From the NCBI RefSeq assembly GCF_900114155.1, contig NZ_FOSC01000001.1:186001-250000 (forward strand): 64,000 nt of DNA. The letters run 5' to 3'. Both the position numbers and the translations under genes were made by a program. Under the pieces are notes generated by a model, which ran no database searches, had not been told where the DNA came from, and saw nothing but the letters and a program-made list of their open reading frames with translations. Positions 34,973-42,626 of this stretch are shown piece by piece. Positions within the stretch are counted from its first letter, which is position 1. Each line of letters opens with the position of its first letter. Source of the DNA: Marinobacter persicus (GTDB lineage: Bacteria; Pseudomonadota; Gammaproteobacteria; Pseudomonadales; Oleiphilaceae).

Positions 34973-35020
34973 GGAGTGTCCTTGTTCCTTGTGACTTCAC
35001 CTCAGCATAACCTATTTTTT

Positions 35021-35069
35021 GGGGTCGGGTACGGGGTCGGGTACAGGGCCTGACCCTGTACCCGACCCC
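35021..35069. repeat. GGGGTCGGGTAC palindrome upstream of the cytochrome gene
   Basis: Two GGGGTCGGG units, a centre TACAGGGCCTGACCCTGTA (itself nearly palindromic), then CCCGACCCC. It lies in the 188-base gap between the divergent MBL and cytochrome c genes. Confidence 0.85.
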
Positions 35070-35160
35070 AGTGATAAATGCAGAATTTCTTGATCTTTCG
35101 CAAGAAGCGGCTAGGGTTGGCGGTTTACCCTTTAGACTTCATGACAGTGGTAGGAAAACT

Positions 35161-35802
35161 ATGCGTCGAAATTTCTGGACGAAAACTCTGATAATTGCAT
35201 TGGCTATGGCGGCTTCACCGGCGGTATTTGGCCAGTCCGTTTATAATGCAATTCAACAGGTTGAAGCCATTATGGCTGACGACGAATTACGCCAGCAGGC
35301 CTACGAAGAGGGCCATACCCGTATCCGTTTCTGCGGCTATTGTCACGGGGAAGACGGTAACAGCGAACGCACTTATATTCCGAACCTTGCCGAACAGCAC
35401 CCGCTGTATTTGTTTAATCAATTCGAGAAATTCGGTGACGGCACCCGCGAGCATTACGTGATGACCAAGCTGGCACAAACGTTGACGCTGGAAGAGCGCA
35501 TTAACGTTGCCATTTACTACAGCCAGCAGGAAGCCAAGCCCCGTGAAGCCGAAGACCCCGCCCTTGCCGCGGCCGGCGAGCCGATTTTCCAGCGCCGGTG
35601 TCAGGCCTGCCATGGCAGCAAAGCGGAAGGGTTCCAGGATATGCCACGCCTGGCCGGCCAGCCCGCCCGTTATGTGCGCGAGGCTCTGCAGCGTTTCAAA
35701 GACATGGAGCCGGGCGAGGACGACTCACCCATGATCGGCATTGCCGAACCGCTGTCAAAGGACGATATCCGCAAACTGGCCGCTTACGTGCAAACACTTT
35801 AA
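35161..35802 (+). CDS. Dihaem cytochrome c (c4-like)
   Basis: A 213-residue exported protein; the start at 35161 gives a clear signal peptide (MRRNFWTKTLIIALAMAA, cut after about residue 25). Two haem c sites are visible: CGYCH at about residue 58 and CQACH at about residue 147, each in a cytochrome-c-like domain with later methionines as probable axial ligands. The two-domain layout resembles cytochrome c4, a periplasmic electron carrier. No oxidase or reductase gene lies next to it. The frame upstream of 35161 is open but has no good ribosome site. Confidence 0.82.
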   Translation: MRRNFWTKTLIIALAMAASPAVFGQSVYNAIQQVEAIMADDELRQQAYEEGHTRIRFCGYCHGEDGNSERTYIPNLAEQHPLYLFNQFEKFGDGTREHYVMTKLAQTLTLEERINVAIYYSQQEAKPREAEDPALAAAGEPIFQRRCQACHGSKAEGFQDMPRLAGQPARYVREALQRFKDMEPGEDDSPMIGIAEPLSKDDIRKLAAYVQTL

Positions 35803-35931
35803 GCATAAGGGGCGCCGGCTGGCGCCCTGTTTTTATGTAGAATACCTTCCGAGGGTTAGCGGCCAGTGGGCGTTGTGGTACCTTAGCGCCCACCAAACTT
35901 ACCGCTTTGCTGATTCATAAGGTACCCCTCT

Positions 35932-36321
35932 ATGCGACCGATTATCCGCGCATTCTTCCGCCTGCTCCGGCTCGTGCTCACGCCGTTCATGCTGCTTTCC
36001 GAAAAGCTGTCCACTCCCAGGGCTGAAATCAAACGCAACCCGGAACAACAAGCCGAAGTGGACAAGCAAACCGCGAATCTCGCGCTTTACCAGTTCCGCG
36101 CTTGCCCGTTCTGTGTAAAGGTCCGTAAAGAAATGGCCCGCCTGGGACTGAACATTGAACTGCGCGACGCCCAGCACGATCCCACCCATCGGGAAGAACT
36201 CGAAAAAGGCGGCGGCCGCGTGAAGGTACCCTGCCTGCTGATTACCGATAACCTGGGAAACAGGCAGTGGATGTATGAATCAGATGACATCAATGCCTTT
36301 CTGAACCGCCAGTTTGGTTGA
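35932..36321 (+). CDS. Glutaredoxin/GST-N-like thioredoxin-fold protein
   Basis: A 129-residue protein. About 45 N-terminal residues contain a hydrophobic stretch (FFRLLRLVLTPFMLL), possibly a membrane anchor. The thioredoxin fold starts at LALYQFRACPFCVKVRKEM, with a CPFC redox pair at about residues 59-62, followed by the cis-proline segment VKVPCLLI and a C-terminal helix. It probably acts in glutathione-dependent thiol exchange at the membrane. A GGGGTC palindrome begins six bases after the stop. Confidence 0.8.
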   Translation: MRPIIRAFFRLLRLVLTPFMLLSEKLSTPRAEIKRNPEQQAEVDKQTANLALYQFRACPFCVKVRKEMARLGLNIELRDAQHDPTHREELEKGGGRVKVPCLLITDNLGNRQWMYESDDINAFLNRQFG

Positions 36322-36327
36322 TGATTT

Positions 36328-36364
36328 GGGGTCGGGTACGGGGTCTGACCCCGTACCCGACCCC
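36328..36364. repeat. 37-base GGGGTCGGGTAC palindrome after the glutaredoxin gene
   Basis: The arm GGGGTCGGGTACGGGGTC is repeated in inverse after a one-base centre, so the element is a near-perfect 18-bp stem. It is identical in sequence to the copies at 37759, 38617 and 39475. A short A-run follows on the plus strand, so it is not a classical terminator for the plus-strand gene. Confidence 0.9.
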
Positions 36365-36410
36365 AAAAAGAGCGGCTTACAACCTCTGTGTAACTGCAAC
36401 AGGTGCCTGG

Positions 36411-37646
36411 TTAGTCCTTTTGTGCCAGGTTCTGCAAGCCCTCTTCATAAGCTGCTAATGCATCCTCCACCCTTTTGGTGGAAAAGCCCATTCTGGCCTC
36501 AATGCTGATGTTGCCATTTGGCGCTTGCTCCACCGTATGGGAGTTAATACCCAAGGTGCGGCTCAGTACGGTCACTCTCTGGTCGCTTTCAAGGTCGATC
36601 ACATTAATTTTGCGAGTGCCGGCTTCCTGGACAACCGCAAATGGGCCTTTCGGGGTGTCCATCCAGTCGATACGCCAGAAATAATGGCCAGAGTTTCTGC
36701 TGCCGTCTGGCTCATACATGCTTTCATACACGTTCATGCCAGAGCATTCATTAATGAAGTCGTTCCTGGGCTGGCAGTTATAAAGCTCCTGAACTTCTTT
36801 GTCTTCGATGCTGATATCAAACTGAACGGTTTTTCCGGTTTTTGCGTGAAGCAGCATGTATCCGTCCGCTTCAGAAAGACCTACAGAAGAGCCCAGGGAG
36901 TTCACGATGCTGCCAAGTTCTGCCACCGAGCCTTTTTCAGGCGGCAGTTTCTCAATCAGCATGTAACCGGTCGACGCAAAATCACCTTTCTGCAAAGGTG
37001 CGACACGGTAGCCGTCGGGAACAACGGCACTAGTGGTGCTATGCCCGGGCACGTAGTGAAACGCCGAACCTTCGCGAGTCACCAAAACGCCCTTGGATGT
37101 GCCGATAACACTGTTACCGTTGATGGTTTGCCCGGTTACCGAACGGAAGGTTTGGCCTGTGGCGCCACGGGTAACTGTGCCAATAGTCACTGGGGTCAAA
37201 GCGCCAGTAGCTGAGACGTATTTCATTTTGATTTCGTCTCGGCCCACTCTTACAGCGTAGACAATGTCTCCCGTCAGCGCGTTTGCGGAGAAGTTGGTGA
37301 TTTCCCCTTCAGGGTCAAGGTAAGGCTGCCCACCCAACCGCAAGCCATCACGGGAGCGCTGAATGGCAACTGGCTGGCCATCGCCTTGTACAGCAGCAAT
37401 TTTGTCTGCCAGCGCTTCTTCAGAAATCGCTGGCTGCGCCTGAGCTTGCTGTTGGGTTTGAATACCTCGGGATTGGTTTGCCAACATCTTCTGGGTGCCG
37501 GCCTGCATTCGCTCAATGAACGCCTGCTGCATCTGTTGCTGCATGGCTTTTTGTTCAGCGGTTAACGGCGGCTGCTTGGCGGCGCAACCAGCCAGAGAAA
37601 TGGAACCAATCAGAATTGCGGTAGACAGAAGTTTTTGCTGAGTCAT
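36411..37646 (-). CDS. Putative lipoprotein of unknown function
   Basis: A 411-residue protein; the ATG at 37646 (MTQQKLLSTAILIGSISL) is preferred to 37661. The signal peptide ends in a lipobox, LAGC, so the mature protein is probably lipid-anchored by Cys-22. Residues about 30-80 are rich in Q/A/M and probably coiled coil; the rest may be a beta-propeller-like repeat domain with strand pairs. No family is recognised. It is monocistronic, between two palindromes. Confidence 0.6.
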   Translation of the reverse strand: MTQQKLLSTAILIGSISLAGCAAKQPPLTAEQKAMQQQMQQAFIERMQAGTQKMLANQSRGIQTQQQAQAQPAISEEALADKIAAVQGDGQPVAIQRSRDGLRLGGQPYLDPEGEITNFSANALTGDIVYAVRVGRDEIKMKYVSATGALTPVTIGTVTRGATGQTFRSVTGQTINGNSVIGTSKGVLVTREGSAFHYVPGHSTTSAVVPDGYRVAPLQKGDFASTGYMLIEKLPPEKGSVAELGSIVNSLGSSVGLSEADGYMLLHAKTGKTVQFDISIEDKEVQELYNCQPRNDFINECSGMNVYESMYEPDGSRNSGHYFWRIDWMDTPKGPFAVVQEAGTRKINVIDLESDQRVTVLSRTLGINSHTVEQAPNGNISIEARMGFSTKRVEDALAAYEEGLQNLAQKD

Positions 37647-37753
37647 GGCCAACCTTTTCATTTTTCCTTATGAACGAGTGGGTTAACAAGCATTAATCTA
37701 ACGCTTAAAAAGTGCGGATGGATTGACCAAAGATAAAATTTTGCAAATTTTCA

Positions 37754-37800
37754 CATCTGGGGTCGGGTACGGGGTCTGACCCCGTACCCGACCCCAGATG
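37754..37800. repeat. GGGGTCGGGTAC palindrome with extended stem
   Basis: The 37-base palindrome (37759-37795) is extended by flanking CATCT and AGATG, making the stem 23 bp. The family is otherwise identical to the copy at 36328. It lies between the lipoprotein promoter and the HEPN gene. Confidence 0.85.
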
Positions 37801-37873
37801 ATTGGTAAGCCACCCACCCCGCCAGAAGGTGTCGTGTTATGCTTCTCTAAAAGATCGTGAGGAGATAATACTG

Positions 37874-38305
37874 GTGGAGCAAGATACGCGCTGGCTTCAG
37901 CGCCTCAGCAATTTCAAGAAAGCACTCAAACAGCTGACCTCTGCGGTTGAGTTGTCTCGATCCCGCGAGCTATCGGATCTGGAGAAGCAGGGGATGATCC
38001 AGGCGTTTGAATATACTTACGAGCTGGGCTGGAATTTGATTCGCGATTACTTTCGATGGCAGGGAAACACCAATATTGCCGGTTCGCGTGATGCCATTCG
38101 AGAGGCTTTTGCCAACGGCCTGGTGGAAGATGGGGAAAACTGGATGCGCATGCTGAAGGACAGAAACCGCACGTCCCATACCTACAATGAAGAAACCGCC
38201 CAGGAAATTCTGAACAACATCATTCAGCACTATCACTCACTGTTCATTGCACTGGAAATAAAAATGGACGACGAAGCCGCAAAAAATGACCTCACCAGCC
38301 TCTGA
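37874..38305 (+). CDS. HEPN-type nucleotidyltransferase partner (HI0074 family)
   Basis: A 143-residue all-helical protein. The GTG at 37874 is chosen because GAGGAG lies close upstream; an in-frame frame extends back to 37802. The RNRTSHTYN segment (about residues 96-104) is the R-x4-6-H type motif of HEPN RNases and substrate-binding partners. The gene overlaps the downstream MNT gene by 20 bases. In such HEPN/MNT toxin-antitoxin systems the HEPN protein is the toxin RNase and the MNT nucleotidyltransferase neutralises it by AMP transfer (family knowledge). Confidence 0.82.
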   Translation: MEQDTRWLQRLSNFKKALKQLTSAVELSRSRELSDLEKQGMIQAFEYTYELGWNLIRDYFRWQGNTNIAGSRDAIREAFANGLVEDGENWMRMLKDRNRTSHTYNEETAQEILNNIIQHYHSLFIALEIKMDDEAAKNDLTSL

Positions 38306-38609
38306 ACCAACTGACCGTTTCGGCCTGCCTTCTTATGTACTGGAAAGCTTAAAAAAAATCTTCCAGAGACACACCCGCATTGAACATGCCACGGTTTACG
38401 GCTCTCGTGCCAAGGGCAATTACCGATACAACTCCGACATTGATATTATGCTAACCGCACCCGACCTACCATGGCAGGAGTTTATTCAGATGGAAATGGA
38501 AATTGATGATCTGCTGCTGCCTTGGAAGGTGGATCTGGCCTTGAAGCACCACGTGGAGAATCCAGACCTGCTGGACCATGTCGGCCGGGTAGGTGTACCA
38601 ATTTATTAA
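38286..38609 (+). CDS. MNT-type minimal nucleotidyltransferase (antitoxin of HEPN/MNT pair)
   Basis: A 107-residue protein with the nucleotidyltransferase signature GSRAKGNYRYNSDIDIM (about residues 40-56), where GS and DxD are the catalytic motif, and a third acidic residue in KVDLAL. It overlaps the HEPN gene by 20 bases. From codon 42 on, it is duplicated at 39267-39467 with three base changes. The copy here is full length and probably active. Confidence 0.85.
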   Translation: MTSPASEPTDRFGLPSYVLESLKKIFQRHTRIEHATVYGSRAKGNYRYNSDIDIMLTAPDLPWQEFIQMEMEIDDLLLPWKVDLALKHHVENPDLLDHVGRVGVPIY

Positions 38610-38663
38610 TTGCCTTGGGGTCGGGTACGGGGTCTGACCCCGTACCCGACCCCATTCAACTGG
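38409..38663. repeat. 255-bp direct repeat, copy 1
   Basis: Starts inside the MNT gene, runs through its stop, the GGGGTCGGGTAC palindrome and ten bases of pilin-like 3' end (TTGCCAGTTGA on the minus strand). It matches 39267-39521 at a constant offset of 858 bases with three mismatches. Beyond 38663 the similarity continues at about 75% for some 15 bases, where the minus strand would read FTGCVAS-stop, a pilin C-terminus scrap. Confidence 0.92.
38617..38653. repeat. 37-base GGGGTCGGGTAC palindrome after the MNT gene
   Basis: Same sequence as the copies at 36328, 37759 and 39475. It lies seven bases after the MNT stop and is part of the 255-bp direct repeat. Confidence 0.9.
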
Positions 38664-38706
38664 CAACGCACCCAGTAAAGACTTGTGTGAATGACTTGTA
38701 AGGCTG

Positions 38707-38913
38707 CTATGCCGCCTGGCTGCGCAGCAGCGGCCATGCCCCTTGCTTGGATGCCTCCAGAACCACGATCTCAACAATCGTGCCATCCTCGGCATAACTG
38801 ATATGGGTGTTCCAGTCTTGTGAAACCTCTTTGGCTATAGCTTTTTCGGAAATGTGCAGGACCAGAATATCATCGGCCTCATCGTAAGTAGTTCGCATCT
38901 TTACCCCTGCCAT
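38707..38913 (-). CDS. DUF2283 family protein
   Basis: A 68-residue protein. The RTTYDEADDILVLHISE segment followed by a central turn and IVEIVVLEAS is the pattern of the DUF2283 family, usually found as the second gene of small pairs with DUF4258 proteins and suspected to be an antitoxin. It overlaps the DUF4258 gene by 13 bases on the same strand. The pair sits exactly between the two copies of the 255-bp repeat. Confidence 0.75.
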   Translation of the reverse strand: MAGVKMRTTYDEADDILVLHISEKAIAKEVSQDWNTHISYAEDGTIVEIVVLEASKQGAWPLLRSQAA

Positions 38914-39224
38914 TCAAAATGGTGCATTACGGTCTTCACCACCAGTGCGTCTTCGAGAATCACAGCTGCGCAAATGAGATTATCGTTACGGCCCGGCAGC
39001 GCCTTGGCCACCCAGGATCTTAACTCATCCTTAAACCGGGCATCACCGGTTTCCAGCAAATCGTGCAACATCGAATCATCGATATTACGCTGAACCATGC
39101 GCTCTCTGGCATGGCGTGTTACATAGACAGCGAGACCAAACCTTTCGCAATACATTCCTTGTTGTCGCCACCAGTTGCCAAGTATTGCTGTAAGTTTAGC
39201 ACATCGCTGGCATTGGTACGCCAT
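38901..39224 (-). CDS. DUF4258 family protein, candidate toxin
   Basis: Up to 107 residues; a later ATG at 39155 (MYCERFGLAVYVTRHARERM) would give an 84-residue protein closer to the family size. The THPH-like segment TRHARERMVQRNI and the later KTVMHHF are typical of DUF4258, a compact RelE/BECR-like fold. Paired with a downstream DUF2283 gene with a 13-base overlap. A toxin-antitoxin role is inferred from the pairing and is not proven. Confidence 0.7.
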   Translation of the reverse strand: MAYQCQRCAKLTAILGNWWRQQGMYCERFGLAVYVTRHARERMVQRNIDDSMLHDLLETGDARFKDELRSWVAKALPGRNDNLICAAVILEDALVVKTVMHHFEWQG

Positions 39225-39266
39225 GCCCGGAAACAGTGATGATCAGTGCCGGTCCATCACACCGTG

Positions 39267-39467
39267 GCCAAGGGCAATTACCGATACAACTCCGACATTG
39301 ACATTATGCTAACCGCACCCGACCTACCATGGCAGGAGTTTATTCAAATAGAAATGGAAATTGATGATCTGCTGCTGCCTTGGAAGGTGGATCTGGCCTT
39401 GAAGCACCACGTGGAGAATCCAGACCTGCTGGACCATGTCGGCCGGGTAGGTGTACCAATTTATTAA
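39267..39467 (+). pseudogene. Truncated second copy of the MNT nucleotidyltransferase gene
   Basis: Matches codons 42 to the stop of the gene at 38286-38609 with three base changes. The first 41 codons and the GS of the GS-x-DxD motif are missing; the sequence immediately upstream is unrelated. A GTG at 39246 keeps the frame open, but the product would lack a catalytic serine and the N-terminal helix. It is therefore most likely a dead fragment carried by the duplication. Confidence 0.8.
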
Positions 39468-39474
39468 TTGCCTT

Positions 39475-39511
39475 GGGGTCGGGTACGGGGTCTGACCCCG
39501 TACCCGACCCC
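39475..39511. repeat. 37-base GGGGTCGGGTAC palindrome after the second pilin gene
   Basis: Identical to the copy at 38617 and part of the direct repeat. It begins two bases after the pilin stop codon (reading the minus strand), where it could act as a transcript-stabilising 3' hairpin. Confidence 0.9.
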
Positions 39512-39513
39512 AT

Positions 39514-39957
39514 TCAACTGGCCACGCAGCCGGTAGGCAGATAGCTGTTTCGCCAGCCGGAGGCCGCACCCGCATCAATCACACATTGCCAGCGCCCTTC
39601 CGTGTTCCGCTCGAAACGAATCACCGCCCCCGCCAAACCACCTTGCACTCTGCCGCCGAGTGTCACCTGAAGGTGACCAGATCCGTCAGTATTGGCCGTG
39701 GAGATTTCGGTGGCCTTGTCGCCGGTGGTGAGTTGCGAGGGCACATAACCCAGGCTGGCGTTGTTGATTGCTTCGTTGTTGCTGAGACTGGTTTCGTACG
39801 CCGTTCGGTAGGCTCCGAGCTCGCTAACCGCCCGACTTACCTGGCTTTTGGCCACAAACCCTTGATAAGACGGTATCGCCAGTGTGGCCAGGATCCCCAT
39901 GATGGCGACAACGATCATTAATTCGATAAGGGTAAAACCCCGGTGTTTTTGCTGCAT
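39514..39957 (-). CDS. Type IV pilin, second copy
   Basis: A 147-residue prepilin starting [19 protein letters not shown]: a short basic leader, a glycine before the cleavage site, phenylalanine at +1 and glutamate at +5, then the hydrophobic N-terminal helix. A C-terminal disulfide loop is suggested by WQCVIDAG and PTGCVAS. The serine ending is of the type that is glycosylated by TfpO/PglL-like ligases in Pseudomonas (family knowledge), and such a ligase gene lies directly upstream. A sigma-54-like site at 40004-40018 gives it its own promoter. It differs substantially from the pilin at 41716-42219. Confidence 0.88.
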   Translation of the reverse strand: MQQKHRGFTLIELMIVVAIMGILATLAIPSYQGFVAKSQVSRAVSELGAYRTAYETSLSNNEAINNASLGYVPSQLTTGDKATEISTANTDGSGHLQVTLGGRVQGGLAGAVIRFERNTEGRWQCVIDAGAASGWRNSYLPTGCVAS

Positions 39958-40003
39958 GGCGGGTTCTCGCACGGCGTTGATAGCGGATTATGTGCGGAAA
40001 GCA

Positions 40004-40018
40004 GCAAATTGAGGGCCA
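40004..40018 (-). promoter_or_regulatory. Sigma-54 (-24/-12) promoter of the second pilin gene
   Basis: The minus strand reads TGGCCCTCAATTTGC, matching TGGCAC-N5-TTGC with one mismatch and the correct GG-GC spacing. The start codon is about 47 bases further on. Pilin genes in this group are normally driven by RpoN with PilR. Confidence 0.7.
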
Positions 40019-40037
40019 GGATATGAGCCTCATGGTA

Positions 40038-41534
40038 TTAATCCCGCGGGTAGTTACCGTGAAACCAGAACCTGGGGAGAGTTCCTTCACTTTCATGCTC
40101 GTAGTAGTAAGCCTCATCCGCCCGCATGTCCTGATAATACTGCCAGACCTCATTCATCCAGAGCGCCCACAAAATCAGGAAAGCGGCTGATAGCAAACCC
40201 GCGACAATCATGCGACGCCGAGGATTAGCGGTCGACCTAGCCTCTTGCAACGAATCTCCTGCAGGCAGGATCAAAGCCCAAAAACCTATCAGGACAAACA
40301 ACCCCACCAACATAGATCCTGGTGCCATAAAAACAGCCGAGACCCCGGCGTGAAACAACGCAGCAGAAACGGATGCCGTGAAGCCCGCCAGCAACAGCAG
40401 CTGGTTGGAGTCGCCAGACTCAAACAACTCCGCCCTCCGCCGCCAAAAATTACGGATGGCCTGAACAACCACCAATCCCATGGCAGCAATCAAAAGCCAA
40501 CCATATTCGGCAGCCCACATCAGGTACATGTTATGGGGGTGACCGAACTTCTTGCCGGTAGCATAAGCTTCTGTGATTGGCTCATGGGTCAGCCAGGATT
40601 GAGGCCCCATTCCGAACGGAAAGTTTTGCAGGCTCATCTTCCAAGCTTCCACAAACAGAGGAATACGGCCGGAACTATCCGTTTTGATGCTGCGAACCTG
40701 AACACCACCCTCCATAAACGAAGGAATAGCGACAGACAGCAAAAGCCAGATGACAATACCTGCGAAGAGATACTGCAGAAACACTTTCAACCAGGGAAAC
40801 GCCTTCCGGCCAAATAACAGCAAAACGAGTACAACGCCAAAAGCGATTCCCAATGCGGAACCGCGCCCTGTGGTGAGAAATAGAATCCACCACCACATGC
40901 CCGCACCTAAAAGCACGACTCCTCGCCATAAACGAACGTCTTTGAAAGGACCGACCAATACAGCGAGCGGGATGAGTGGCAGGCACCAGGTAGCTATGTG
41001 GCTCCAATAGCGGATATTTACGAAGCCCCAGGGGATGAAATCAATGAGTTTGGTTACGCCGTCGAAGGTGGCGAATAGATAGACGTTCACCGAGGCCAAA
41101 CCATAGAGGGCGCACAATGCAGCTACGAGTACTATTAGCCAAAATCCGAAAGCAGCAGCCCCGCCAGACCAGACGAGCCATCTACCACCGGCAACCGTTG
41201 CCAAGAAAAAGAATGCATACATTCCCGGCTCAACCCAGACATAACGTTGGCCCTGGAAAGACAGAGACAACAATAAAAAAGTGAGGCACAAAACCAGTGT
41301 CGGGAAAAACGCCTTCGCTGAAACACCCCGGCTTAACGGACTATGCCTTGCCTGTGCCCCGATGGAGGCCAAAATCAGAAATCCTGAAATGAAGGAAAGG
41401 GCTAAGCGCTGATCGGCATAGCCTCCGAAGGGAGTATTTAGGAAATCAGAGAAGAGAACTAATACCAATGCCGGCAAGGCTGTGCCGACGATGACGAGCA
41501 CCCAGGCTGAATCGACTTCCTTATACATTTTCAC
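40038..41534 (-). CDS. O-antigen-ligase/PglL-like membrane protein (candidate pilin glycosyltransferase)
   Basis: A 498-residue polytopic inner-membrane protein with about 10-12 hydrophobic segments. The Wzy_C-type periplasmic loop is near residues 260-330, with FGMGPQSWLTHEP and the conserved GHPHNMYLMWAAEYG histidine motif. This family contains WaaL, Wzy and PglL/TfpO enzymes, which transfer glycan from a lipid carrier to lipid A, to growing chains or to pilin. Its position between two pilin genes on the same strand favours a pilin O-glycosylation role. A terminator separates it from the upstream pilin. Confidence 0.8.
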   Translation of the reverse strand: MKMYKEVDSAWVLVIVGTALPALVLVLFSDFLNTPFGGYADQRLALSFISGFLILASIGAQARHSPLSRGVSAKAFFPTLVLCLTFLLLSLSFQGQRYVWVEPGMYAFFFLATVAGGRWLVWSGGAAAFGFWLIVLVAALCALYGLASVNVYLFATFDGVTKLIDFIPWGFVNIRYWSHIATWCLPLIPLAVLVGPFKDVRLWRGVVLLGAGMWWWILFLTTGRGSALGIAFGVVLVLLLFGRKAFPWLKVFLQYLFAGIVIWLLLSVAIPSFMEGGVQVRSIKTDSSGRIPLFVEAWKMSLQNFPFGMGPQSWLTHEPITEAYATGKKFGHPHNMYLMWAAEYGWLLIAAMGLVVVQAIRNFWRRRAELFESGDSNQLLLLAGFTASVSAALFHAGVSAVFMAPGSMLVGLFVLIGFWALILPAGDSLQEARSTANPRRRMIVAGLLSAAFLILWALWMNEVWQYYQDMRADEAYYYEHESEGTLPRFWFHGNYPRD

Positions 41535-41635
41535 TTTACTCCCTAAGGATCAGGTTAGTTGCCCTATACATGGCTTGCCAAGCTGAAACTGACTAGGTCA
41601 GCACAGCTGGTCACTACAACCAAGCAATAAAATAA

Positions 41636-41669
41636 AAAGGCCCGGCGGTTCTCACCGCCGGGCCTTTTC
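41636..41669 (-). terminator. Rho-independent terminator of the first pilin gene
   Basis: The stem GGCCCGGCGGT / ACCGCCGGGCC closes a loop of four bases; on the minus strand it is followed by TTTTTATTTTATT. It lies 46 bases after the pilin stop and isolates the highly expressed pilin from the ligase gene. Confidence 0.88.
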
Positions 41670-41715
41670 TAGTCAGACTTGGCCTGAATTACAGCTTCTT
41701 ATACTAATGCCGACT

Positions 41716-42219
41716 TTAAGAAGCTGGGCACCCTGCAGGGGCGTAGCTGTCTTTCCAGCCACCGCTATTGCCAGACGGATCAACAATACAAGTCCACCGA
41801 CCTTGCGCATCACGGGAAAGCTCAACTACCGCGCCAGACACAGCGGCGGAAGCCTGACCACCCAAAAATGCTTCAATGGTTGGAGTAGCAGTGCCACCGT
41901 CGGTAATGGTCACGCCGTTTGTACCCTGGGTGCCATCCAGCAGATTAGATTTCGTGGAATCGTATGCCAACGCGATTTGATTATTGGCGATATCGTCGGT
42001 GTAGCCATCCACGATAGTCGCACCACGCTGTAGAGCGTCCTCAATATTGGTCTTCAGTGCATTAACTTCACCAACGACACGAGTTACCTGCGACCGCGCC
42101 GTATAATCCTGATACTGCGGAATAGCCACAGCTGCCAGAATACCAATAATCGCCACAACGATCATCAGTTCGATCAGGGTGAAACCCTTCTGACCGTGAT
42201 TCATCTGAATCTCTTTCAT
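41716..42219 (-). CDS. pilA: Type IV pilin PilA, major pilin candidate
   Basis: A 167-residue prepilin. The leader ends in glycine before [18 protein letters not shown], with glutamate +5. The start is ATG at 42219, with GAAAGG nearby; an alternative at 42204 ([12 protein letters not shown]) gives a shorter leader. The C-terminal disulfide loop runs from WTCIVDP to APAGCPAS. It has its own sigma-54-like promoter and strong terminator, as expected for the abundant pilin subunit. It is divergent from pilBCD. The second pilin is at 39514-39957. Confidence 0.92.
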   Translation of the reverse strand: MKEIQMNHGQKGFTLIELMIVVAIIGILAAVAIPQYQDYTARSQVTRVVGEVNALKTNIEDALQRGATIVDGYTDDIANNQIALAYDSTKSNLLDGTQGTNGVTITDGGTATPTIEAFLGGQASAAVSGAVVELSRDAQGRWTCIVDPSGNSGGWKDSYAPAGCPAS

Positions 42220-42316
42220 AATCAGTACCTTTCTTCGTTTTGGTTACCAAATATCGGCTTACGGCTCCGGGCATGGAGCTTTTGCCACTGCTCCCTGTGA
42301 GCCTATGCCGGCTACT

Positions 42317-42331
42317 GCACCCGCCATGCCA
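42317..42331 (-). promoter_or_regulatory. Sigma-54 (-24/-12) promoter of pilA
   Basis: The minus strand reads TGGCATGGCGGGTGC, keeping the GG and GC anchors of the -24/-12 pattern at the right distance, with two mismatches to TGGCAC-N5-TTGC. About 98 bases separate it from the pilin start, leaving room for a leader. Confidence 0.6.
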
Positions 42332-42626
42332 ATTGTAAAACCACGTCAAAAACCATGCTCGCTTCATGGGCTTATAAACTTATGTGAAATGTATCACATT
42401 CATTTTTCAGCACTTTTTTGTGCCGCACCGCGACCAGGTGTGACGTTTTTTGTCACATCGATGTTGCGCATTTCGACAGGGTTACTGTGACTACATGTAC
42501 ACAGTATCCGCTTGAGTAAGGTCAAAGCTGTGATCCAGGCGGCTTTCCAAACCCCCTTCAGCCATCTAAACTCTGTTCTCATAAACACGAGATTCAGCGA
42601 CTTACAAAACCTTCCTCAGAGCATTT
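42332..42626. other. Divergent intergenic region between pilA and pilB
   Basis: About 295 bases without a gene. It should hold PilR-type enhancer sites upstream of the pilA promoter (minus) and the pilB promoter (plus). A GTGACTACATGTACACAG stretch near 42486-42503 contains the inverted repeat TGTACA; nothing else is certain. Confidence 0.35.

Larger units (their letters stand above)
39267..39521. repeat. 255-bp direct repeat, copy 2
   Basis: The partner of 38409-38663. Its right end overlaps the last codons of the pilin gene at 39514-39957, so the repeat unit includes MNT 3' end, palindrome and pilin tail. Offset 858 bases. Confidence 0.92.

Noticed and set aside
31494..39511. GGGGTCGGGTAC palindromes as rho-independent terminators
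   Set aside because: Most have no U-run in the direction of transcription and several lie upstream of genes; the constant sequence points to a repeat family instead.
38466..39578. Open frames on the minus strand sharing [15 protein letters not shown]
   Set aside because: This is the palindrome read in one frame within the two repeat copies; no independent coding support.
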